DNA from: Pseudomonas kilonensis
GTDB lineage: Bacteria > Pseudomonadota > Gammaproteobacteria > Pseudomonadales > Pseudomonadaceae
NCBI RefSeq assembly: GCF_001269885.1
Contig: NZ_LHVH01000014.1
Location: forward strand, 1-64,000
DNA: 64,000 nt
Direction: 5' to 3'
Positions within the stretch are counted from its first letter, which is position 1, and each line of letters starts with the position of its first letter. Shown here one piece after another: positions 30,278 to 37,016 of this stretch. Position numbers and translations under genes: made by a program. The notes under the pieces are model-generated. The model was not told the origin of the DNA, did no database searches, and worked only from the letters and a program-made list of their open reading frames with translations.

Positions 30278-30420
30278 GGTTTGTCCGCACGCTCTGTTCC
30301 CTGTTCGGTAGAGCAATGCCGACAGGGTATCGATAGCGCTTTTCTGCGCAGAGGCAGTTGCGGCCTGGGACGGTTTTGATTCAGCGACGCCAGGCGCTTA
30401 CGAGCTTTACCCTCAGCCTT

Positions 30421-30456
30421 AAACAACAAAACCCGCATTGGCGGGTTTTGTTGTTT
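30421..30456. terminator. Shared bidirectional terminator (guaA / autotransporter)
   Basis: A perfect 16-bp stem (30421-30436 with 30441-30456) closes on an ATTG loop. The GC core is CCCGC/GCGGG, with A-rich and T-rich flanks on either side. It lies between two convergent genes and can end both transcripts. Confidence 0.9.
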
Positions 30457-30472
30457 AAGGCGCAGACGTTGA

Positions 30473-32776
30473 TCAGAAGTCGTAACGCACGTTCGCAGTG
30501 AAGGTGTCTGCGTCGAAACCACTGCTGGTCAGGTAGTTGTACGTCCCTCCCACGCTCCACGCGCCCACGCGGTAGTTCGCGCCCAGTCCCAACTCGTAGC
30601 TGTCGCGTGCCGGTGTTGCGCCTGTAGTGGTGAACGGGGTACCGCCGAGCACGAAGGTGGAGGTGGTGCCGGCCTTGTCGCCGATGAAATCGTGCCAGGC
30701 CATCAGCTTGGCTTCCGGTTCCAGGCTGCCTACACCTACATCAAAAGCGGCCGCCAGACGAGCGCCCAGGCCCATTTCGCCGATTTCATAGCGCTGGTTG
30801 CCGACGTTGAGGGCGGCTGAGCTACCTTTTTCACGGTACGAATCCATCGATACGTTGGCATAGCGCGCACCGATCTGTGGTTCCAGTAGCCACTGCTTGT
30901 CGAGCTGGAACGTGTAGCCTGCCAGCGCGTTGACGCCGAAGATCTCACTGTCGTAGTCGGCCTTGGCGCGGGTACCGGCGATGTAGCGTTTGGACTCGTT
31001 GTCGTTCCAGCCATACATCAGCGAGGTGTCGACAAAGAAGTTGTCACGGGTCCAGTTGCCGTACAGGGTCAGTGCATGGCCGCTGACGTCGGTTTTGTTG
31101 CCCAGGTCGGATTTGACGTCGCTGGTCAGGTAGCTGTAAGCCAGGCCAACGGTAGTATCGGCGTTGAGCTTGCCGTCGGCACCCACGGCGATGCCGTTGG
31201 TGTTGGCGTCGTAGCCGTCGATACCGTGGCGGCTGTCCTGGTTGGCATCGCTGGACAGCGCTTGCAGCCATACGCCTTGTTCTGCCAGGACGTCACCGGA
31301 AGACAGACCGCTACGCGCTTTGCTGGCGCGGCGGTTGATGGCGCCTGCGACCAGGTTCTGGCTGTTGGTGGCGGCGTTGATCGCCCCACGGCTGACGTCC
31401 GGGGTCAGGGTTTCGGCAAGTTTGGCCAGGTCTTCACTGGTGGCGGCGTTGGCGAAGCGCTGGAATACCGGGTCGTTTTCGTCCAGCTGGCCCATGAGCG
31501 TGTTCTTGAACGGATTGATGGCGTTCACCGCGTTGCGCGAACCACGGGCATCCAGCAGGTCTTGAGTGATCACCTCATCACTGCGGGTGGCAACCAGTGC
31601 TTTCACGTCCTGGCCTTCAATACCGAAGCTTCTCACCTCAAGCAGCGCCGAGGAGGAAACCACGGACAGGTTCTGCGGATCTTCCCAAGTGCCAGAGTTG
31701 ATGAGGGTGTAGCGGGTGCCCTGGGCCGAGGTGCGGAAGTCGTCGGAGCGAGCCTGCAGTTCGATCTGGCTGCCTGGAGCGAAGAAGGTATTGCCGGTGA
31801 CTTTCAGGATCGGCGTGTTGGGCTGTGTGTTGTTATCCAGCAGCAGGCGCAAGCGCGCAGTTTCGCTGTCCATGTCGAGGTCGCCCGCAATTGTAGTCTG
31901 TGGGCGAAGCAGAGTCAGGCTGCCACCGTCGATATCGACGAAACCGGCGCGGATGGTCGAGCCATCGAACATTGCGTCCCCTTGCACCAGCACACCACTC
32001 AGGCCTAGCAGGTCACCCTTGACCTGACCACCTTGCCAGTAGAAATACGAAGGGGAGGCATTGTCGTCCGCCAAAATTGCTGCGGTGCCGCCTTCGATCA
32101 GGCCGCCTGTCTGCCTGATGGTGAGGGTGTCGAAACCGCCGGAGGTGTCGAGGCTGAGAAAATGGATACCGACTCCGTCGGCGGAGATAGTCCCGCTGTT
32201 GTTGATATCACTCTTGAAGGGAGCGCCTGTCATCTGACCGGTAAAGCGGGCGTTCTCGATCTCGATACCCGCAGAGTCGATGCCGCGAGCGGTGATAGTG
32301 CCCGAGTTATTGATGTGCGCCTGGGTCGAGGTGATCATCATGCCATTGGCATTTTCGCCAGTTACAGTGATGTTGCCGTTGTTGTTCACTTCACCTGCGG
32401 TGTTCGCCAGATACAGGTCCAGCCCCATGGCGCCGTTGCCGCTTACCGTAATGTCACCATCATTTACCAGATCGCCAGCGACGGTGGAATTGAGGGTCAT
32501 GGAGATACCGGCCGGGATCTCGCTGGGGTTTGCAGCCGTCAGGTTGATTTTGCCCTGGTTGACCAGGTTGCCCGCCAGGGTCACGTCGGTCAGCTCCACA
32601 CCTGCGTTTTGCGACGTCCCGGTGAAGGTGGCGTTATTGAAAACATCACCGGAGCTGCTGTAAGCCCCTGTGCTCAGGTCGTGGTTGAGGTCGAGTGCGG
32701 GTGCGGCATGGACCGTGGCAGTGGTGGCCGCGACGGACAGCGCCAACAACGAGCGGCGCAGGTGGGAAATGTTCAA
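30473..32776 (-). CDS. Autotransporter with C-terminal outer-membrane beta-barrel
   Basis: This is a type V secretion protein. A signal peptide (NISHLRRSLLALSVAATTA then VHA) leads a passenger made of short beta-helix repeats: NNSGTI, NNNGNI, VNQGKI and VNDGDI recur between about residues 45 and 170. A linker helix follows near 430-520. The last ~270 residues form an autotransporter barrel ending VRYDF. I choose a TTG start at 32776, because AAGGA lies 7 nt before it and it gives a clean signal peptide. The longer frame to 32875 adds 33 residues with no signal-like character. Length is 767. Passenger function is unknown; no protease or lipase motif is visible. Confidence 0.88.
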   Translation of the reverse strand: MNISHLRRSLLALSVAATTATVHAAPALDLNHDLSTGAYSSSGDVFNNATFTGTSQNAGVELTDVTLAGNLVNQGKINLTAANPSEIPAGISMTLNSTVAGDLVNDGDITVSGNGAMGLDLYLANTAGEVNNNGNITVTGENANGMMITSTQAHINNSGTITARGIDSAGIEIENARFTGQMTGAPFKSDINNSGTISADGVGIHFLSLDTSGGFDTLTIRQTGGLIEGGTAAILADDNASPSYFYWQGGQVKGDLLGLSGVLVQGDAMFDGSTIRAGFVDIDGGSLTLLRPQTTIAGDLDMDSETARLRLLLDNNTQPNTPILKVTGNTFFAPGSQIELQARSDDFRTSAQGTRYTLINSGTWEDPQNLSVVSSSALLEVRSFGIEGQDVKALVATRSDEVITQDLLDARGSRNAVNAINPFKNTLMGQLDENDPVFQRFANAATSEDLAKLAETLTPDVSRGAINAATNSQNLVAGAINRRASKARSGLSSGDVLAEQGVWLQALSSDANQDSRHGIDGYDANTNGIAVGADGKLNADTTVGLAYSYLTSDVKSDLGNKTDVSGHALTLYGNWTRDNFFVDTSLMYGWNDNESKRYIAGTRAKADYDSEIFGVNALAGYTFQLDKQWLLEPQIGARYANVSMDSYREKGSSAALNVGNQRYEIGEMGLGARLAAAFDVGVGSLEPEAKLMAWHDFIGDKAGTTSTFVLGGTPFTTTGATPARDSYELGLGANYRVGAWSVGGTYNYLTSSGFDADTFTANVRYDF

Positions 32777-33084
32777 GGCAGTATCCTTACAGTGCAGAAA
32801 CTGACAGGGAATAACCCACGCGTCAGCGTCCGTTTTAGGCATCCCTGCCAGCTTGTCAGTGAAGTGCTGATTCAAGCGCGGGCAAATTTACACGATGCTT
32901 GTAGGATAATTCACCATAAAAAGAATAAATGAAGAAGAAATAGCTAAAAAATGCGATGCGACAGTTATTTTTTGAGGCTTTACTGCACTATTCAGCAATA
33001 AGTTGAACTTTAGATTGTCGTTGTGGTCGGGCACTAAGGTGGATGAGATTTGGATGTTTTCAAACGGACCTGCCTGCACCTAAT
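32777..33084. other. AT-rich gap upstream of the autotransporter
   Basis: These 308 bp contain no gene I can support. The section 32880-33060 is clearly richer in A and T than the surrounding chromosome and must hold the autotransporter promoter on the reverse strand. I could not place its boxes with confidence. Confidence 0.5.
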
Positions 33085-33936
33085 CTAAGGATTCTCATGT
33101 GCCAACGGAGTTTTAACCCATCGGCTCCATGTCGCTTCCCACCCCCTATCATGGCTTACTCCTGGTACATGGACGCATTGGGAGAGGGGCGAGCCAAGCG
33201 CCTGTTGGTACCTATCCGCTAAGCTGCCTGGAATAATCTGGTCTGCTTCTGCGATGAGATGACGCTGGGGCAATAAGGCGAGTCGATTACGATAGTCCAG
33301 CGGATCCAGTGAACCGTCGAGTGGCGACAGTCCTTTCATCGTCGCCCACAGACGGGGACTGAGATTGCCAGCAAGGGTTTGCACCTGGGTAACATCATTG
33401 CGCTGCGCCGCTAACAATAATGCGAGGGCGGCTCCACCTGAGTACCCCACCAGTTCGAACTCCCTATTGCCATATCGCTGTTTTAATTGGTCCAGCGCCT
33501 GGCTGAGGCGGGTGACCACTTCCTGAGAGAATCGTCGATGGGTCCAGAGTGCTGATTGACAGGCTGCGGCCATGACGAACTGGCAGGGGCGTGCCAGGTA
33601 CGCATTCGGTGTCGGATCATCGACCGCCAGCCGTGGCACTAACAAATTGTGCGGGCTCGGATCCAGGCTGGGTTGAGTGGCCGTCGCCCAGGAATGGCCA
33701 TCGCCTTCCAGATAGACACGCAGGCGAGTTATCTTTTCTGTAGTTTGCGGCGCAAGTATGAGGAGGGGGAAGGCGTGTCCCGGTAGGACCTCCAATTGTC
33801 GGCCGCGCTCTTCAGCCAGTTGTTGCAGTGCCTCGCGCGGCGATTGGCAGGCGATGAGAAGCGCGCTGATCATCACCATCCAGGTTTTATAGAAGCAGGC
33901 CAATGTCCGGCGACAGGGAAAGCATCTACTCGTCAT
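33085..33936 (-). CDS. Putative lipoprotein with alpha/beta-hydrolase fold
   Basis: The 283-residue product begins with a basic N-terminus and a hydrophobic stretch ending in a lipobox-like LLIAC (C30). It shows the nucleophile elbow GYSGG (S166) inside ELVGYSGGAALALLLAAQ, with an acid candidate near D232 and a histidine in PGVSHDRGW (H262). This is a complete Ser-Asp-His set in the right order. RVYLEGDGHSW (about 73-83) may form the oxyanion region. Family and substrate are unknown to me; esterase or lipase activity is an inference. Its base composition is lower in GC than its neighbours, suggesting acquisition. Confidence 0.75.
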   Translation of the reverse strand: MTSRCFPCRRTLACFYKTWMVMISALLIACQSPREALQQLAEERGRQLEVLPGHAFPLLILAPQTTEKITRLRVYLEGDGHSWATATQPSLDPSPHNLLVPRLAVDDPTPNAYLARPCQFVMAAACQSALWTHRRFSQEVVTRLSQALDQLKQRYGNREFELVGYSGGAALALLLAAQRNDVTQVQTLAGNLSPRLWATMKGLSPLDGSLDPLDYRNRLALLPQRHLIAEADQIIPGSLADRYQQALGSPLSQCVHVPGVSHDRGWEATWSRWVKTPLAHENP

Positions 33937-33977
33937 GAATGTTCGGCCTCTTCCTCAGACAAGCTGGCTGTCAGGGA

Positions 33978-34018
33978 TAATCGTTTTTGTGCGCAGCTCT
34001 TGTGATCTAATCGTTTTT
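33978..34018. repeat. Direct repeat TAATCGTTTTT, 30 bp apart
   Basis: Two identical 11-bp copies (33978-33988 and 34008-34018) lie about 90 bp before the fic start. A spacing of 30 bp is close to three helical turns, as for paired binding sites of a regulator. Function is inferred only. Confidence 0.5.
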
Positions 34019-34105
34019 ATCCCATCTTAACCGTTAGCTGACAAAATCAGGCGCACGCCATCATTTCTAAACCCCTGAAAGTCGTCTTGTCCGCGGAGGC
34101 CCTTT

Positions 34106-35719
34106 ATGACCGATTTGCCCGCAGACCCGATAGGCGCCGCCTGGCTGGCCCAAACCTATGGCGTACAGCCTCTGGGGCGGCTACCCGTAACGAGTCAAGT
34201 GGGCGGGCGACGCGCAACTCAAGTCAACGACGGCTTCCGTCTGGAAACCTACACGGAGGCGATGCGACCGGATAAGGAGCCTGCCGCGCATCTGCAGTTC
34301 CATCTGCGGCATGAAGTCCCCCATCTGGAGTTCATTGCCCGTCTGTTCGAGAAAACGGGGCCAGGTTTCGTCCAGGACTGGGTTGCGACCGAGCCTACTG
34401 GGCAGTATGCGCGTCGTGCTGCGTTTCTTTATGAATGGCTGACGGGAAATACTCTGGTCGTGCCCGAACGCCTGGGTGGCAATTACGTCGATGCCATTGA
34501 CGAAGCCAAGCTGGTGTCGGCATCCCGCGACCAGGTGGTGAAGGTGCAGCGCTGGCGGGTAAATGACAACCTGCCCGGCACGCGCGAATTCTGCCCCTGC
34601 TTGATCAAGACCGAGGCGGTAATGCGTGCGGTCGGACTGGACGTCCCACGCTTGTTCGGTGAACTGACGGACGAGTTCGGCGAGGATCTGCTGATGCGGT
34701 CGGCGGTCTGGATGACGTTACGCGAGAGCAAGGCCAGCTTCGCCATCGAAGGCGAGGCCGACCGGGTAGGGCGGGTGCAACGCTTTGCGGACGTGATGGC
34801 ACGTCGTACAGGGCAGGGGGCGATCCCGTTGAGCAATGCCGCACTGGCAGAGTTGCAGCAGGAAATTCTCGGTGATCGGACGACGATCACCCACTTCGGC
34901 GTGCGCCAGTCACCGGTTTTCGTCGGCGAAACGGTGCGCTACCAAGAGGTGGTGCATTACGTCGCTCCTGCGGCCGATGAGATCGGCGCGATGCTTGACG
35001 GGCTGAGGGTATTTCTCGAAAGGACGCAGGGCCAGTCGTCGGTGATGCGCAGCGCAGTTGCAGCCTTTGGTTTCGTCTATATCCACCCACTCGCTGATGG
35101 TAACGGCCGTGTACACCGGTTTTTGGTCAACGATGTACTGCGACGCGACGGCGTGATCCCGGATCCGGTGATTCTACCGATCTCAGCGGTGATTACAGAT
35201 GACGCGGGCGAGCGTCGCGGCTACGACCGAGTGCTGGACCAGGTCTCCAGGCCGCTTATGCAGGCTGTACGCGAACAAGTAGTCTTTGAGCCCCGGCAGA
35301 CGACCTATCCAGACGGTGTCGTATCGAACTTCTCTTTTCAAGGTGCTGACCAGGCCCGACCGCTGTGGCGTTATCCGGATCTCGGACCTCATACCGTGTT
35401 CCTGGCCAATATCATTGGCCGGACGTTGACCGAGCAGATGCGCGAAGAGTCTCGTTACCTGCGCAGCCACGCGCGCGCGCGCGCGATGTTGAAGGAGGTG
35501 GTCGAGATGCCCGATCAACAGGCAGATCGGGTGCTGCGCTCAATCGAGCAGAATCGCGGCGAGTTGAGCAATGTGCTTGCCAAGGAAATGCCCGTGCTGC
35601 AACAGGTCGGGGTGTGGGCCGAAATCGTTGATGTCGTCTCGCGGGCGTTTGCGCAGGACGGTGGAGTGGGTGCTGGCGTGATTGATCGATATCGCCCGGG
35701 AAAGCCCGTCGACCGCTGA
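34106..35719 (+). CDS. Fic-domain protein (putative AMP transferase), class II layout
   Basis: Fic enzymes transfer AMP or related groups onto target proteins. The core motif is HPLADGNGR (residues 327-335), matching HPFxxGNGR except Leu for Phe; the catalytic His and the nucleotide-anchoring residues are intact. An inhibitory-helix motif SFAIEG (211-216) fits (S/T)xxxE(G/N) and lies before the Fic core, which defines class II self-inhibited members. About 200 N-terminal residues and a helical C-terminus after about 420 complete the 537-residue protein. GGAGG precedes the ATG. A (CG)8 tract lies at 35470-35485 inside the gene. No separate antitoxin gene is adjacent. Confidence 0.92.
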   Translation: MTDLPADPIGAAWLAQTYGVQPLGRLPVTSQVGGRRATQVNDGFRLETYTEAMRPDKEPAAHLQFHLRHEVPHLEFIARLFEKTGPGFVQDWVATEPTGQYARRAAFLYEWLTGNTLVVPERLGGNYVDAIDEAKLVSASRDQVVKVQRWRVNDNLPGTREFCPCLIKTEAVMRAVGLDVPRLFGELTDEFGEDLLMRSAVWMTLRESKASFAIEGEADRVGRVQRFADVMARRTGQGAIPLSNAALAELQQEILGDRTTITHFGVRQSPVFVGETVRYQEVVHYVAPAADEIGAMLDGLRVFLERTQGQSSVMRSAVAAFGFVYIHPLADGNGRVHRFLVNDVLRRDGVIPDPVILPISAVITDDAGERRGYDRVLDQVSRPLMQAVREQVVFEPRQTTYPDGVVSNFSFQGADQARPLWRYPDLGPHTVFLANIIGRTLTEQMREESRYLRSHARARAMLKEVVEMPDQQADRVLRSIEQNRGELSNVLAKEMPVLQQVGVWAEIVDVVSRAFAQDGGVGAGVIDRYRPGKPVDR

Positions 35720-35838
35720 AGCCCTTCATGCAGCTTCCCCGTCACCTTTCGCTACGATTGCCGTCTCAGCGGGCACCGAGACACGCTTATCATCGAACGG
35801 TATGGCCTGCGGATAGTGCAGCCATTCGAAATTAGTGT

Positions 35839-35876
35839 GGTTGTCATTTGACAACCTGACTGGTCATGCGAATACT
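35839..35876 (+). promoter_or_regulatory. Promoter with operator-like palindrome of the small two-gene module
   Basis: GGTTGTCA-TT-TGACAACC (35839-35856) is a perfect palindrome. Its right arm contains a consensus -35 TTGACA (35848-35853). AATACT (35871-35876) lies 17 bp downstream as -10. The first gene starts 11 bp later. A repressor on the palindrome would block the -35, as in autoregulated toxin-antitoxin operons. Confidence 0.7.
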
Positions 35877-35887
35877 GGAGATCACGG

Positions 35888-36163
35888 ATGATTCGTCCAA
35901 CGCATCCGAAGAAAGAAATTGAAGAAGCACTCAGGCATGCCGAAGGGCAGGGGTGGCGTGTAGACGTTGGCGGCAGTCACGCCTGGGGGCGGGTTTATTG
36001 CCCGTACAAAGAGGTGGAGTGCCGTTGTGGCGAGTTCTGCATCACCTCGATATGGAGCACGCCGAAGAACCCTGGCAACCATGCGCGAGCATTGCGACGC
36101 GTCGTGGACAATTGCACTGCGCATCGCAATCGGCGCGAGGCTGATGACGATGCTGAGGAATAG
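35888..36163 (+). CDS. HicA-like small protein, candidate toxin
   Basis: The 91-residue product resembles the HicA mRNA-interferase layout: helix (PKKEIEEALRHAEGQG), strand, GGSHAWGRVYCP with H31 where HicA has its catalytic histidine, a further strand (ITSIWSTPK) and a closing helix (NPGNHARALRRVV). Four cysteines (C38, C45, C47, C51) in CPYKEVECRCGEFC are unusual for HicA and could bind zinc. An acidic tail ends the protein. GGAG precedes the ATG. The gene ends 4 bp before a DNA-binding protein gene. The fold match is by eye only. Confidence 0.65.
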   Translation: MIRPTHPKKEIEEALRHAEGQGWRVDVGGSHAWGRVYCPYKEVECRCGEFCITSIWSTPKNPGNHARALRRVVDNCTAHRNRREADDDAEE

Positions 36164-36167
36164 AACA

Positions 36168-36692
36168 ATGGAATATATTTTTACCTTGAAATATCAGCTT
36201 GCTGACGATGGCTGTGCCATGGATGAACTGGTCGAGCGGCTGGGAGAAGCGGGCTGCGACGATGCCTTGGTAGGCATCGGGCAGCCGGGGCGTCTGGCGC
36301 TTGAGTTCACTCGCGAGGCTCCTGATGCGGTCAAGGCTGTGCTTAGCGCTCTGGCCGACGTCCATCGCGCGGTGCCGTCGGCCAAATTGATCGAGGTTGC
36401 GCCTGATTTGGTCGGGTTGACCGACGTTGCCGAGATCGTAGGTGTGTCTCGGCAGAATATGCGCAAGTTGATGTTGGCCCATCCAGGTAGCTTCCCGACG
36501 CCGGTGCATGAGGGCAGTACATCTATCTGGCATTTGGCAGATGTTCTGGGTTGGCTGCAGGCCAGGGGCAGCTATTCGCTTACCAAGAATGTGTTGGATG
36601 TGGCCCAAGTGGCGCTGCAGGTCAACGTTGCGAAAGAAGGTCGACGGTTGCCTGGTATGGCTTGCGAAGAGTTGGACGCTTTGGTTGGGTGA
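36168..36692 (+). CDS. Helix-turn-helix protein, candidate antitoxin/autorepressor
   Basis: This 174-residue protein starts with about 80 residues in a beta-alpha-beta pattern (MEYIFTLKYQLADDGCAMDE). An excisionase/MerR-like helix-turn-helix follows at about 84-130 (GLTDVAEIVGVSRQNMRKLM), with a C-terminal helical tail. The ribosome site GAGGAA lies inside the end of the upstream gene, so the two are translationally coupled. Toxin-first order followed by a DNA-binding partner is the hicAB arrangement, but this partner is not HicB-like in its N-terminal half. Likely target: the palindrome at 35839. Confidence 0.7.
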   Translation: MEYIFTLKYQLADDGCAMDELVERLGEAGCDDALVGIGQPGRLALEFTREAPDAVKAVLSALADVHRAVPSAKLIEVAPDLVGLTDVAEIVGVSRQNMRKLMLAHPGSFPTPVHEGSTSIWHLADVLGWLQARGSYSLTKNVLDVAQVALQVNVAKEGRRLPGMACEELDALVG

Positions 36693-36740
36693 CAGTCTTG
36701 GGGAATAACGGAGTAGCCGAAGCTGGCACATGGCGATAAC

Positions 36741-36797
36741 GGTTCCGGGGGGCTGCTGTGCAGCCCAACGGGGATAAATCCCCTCGCCACAGGGGCA
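36741..36797. repeat. Single unit of the second REP family
   Basis: CTGCTGTGCAGCCCAACGG followed by GGATAAATCCCCTCGCCACA is a lone copy of the family seen paired at 26877. It is the only element I see in the 324-bp gap between 36693 and 37016; the rest shows no gene. Confidence 0.8.
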
Positions 36798-37016
36798 GAG
36801 GCGTTTTCCAGGCGTCTGTGCCTAGCCGCTGCGCAAAGTCGTGTTTCAAATTGTGCTTAAATGCCAACTTCCCCATCGTTGCTCTTGGCTTGTCCACGTT
36901 TGTCCGTCGCTCTCTGCTCGTGAATGCGCAAAGCTGTCGGCCGCTCACAACAAGACTGCAAACTTCCATCCCAAGAACACCGTGCCGACAAACTCAGAAA
37001 CGGTGTCACTGCCCTT

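Noticed and set aside
30268..30282. The guaA 3' end contains GTGGGAGTAAGGTTT, identical to 15 of 16 bases of the tandem unit at 43 kb.
   Set aside because: Most of it encodes the conserved C-terminal Trp-Glu-stop of GuaA, and the 43-kb unit is readily explained as a REP arm, so I treat the match as chance rather than an att site.
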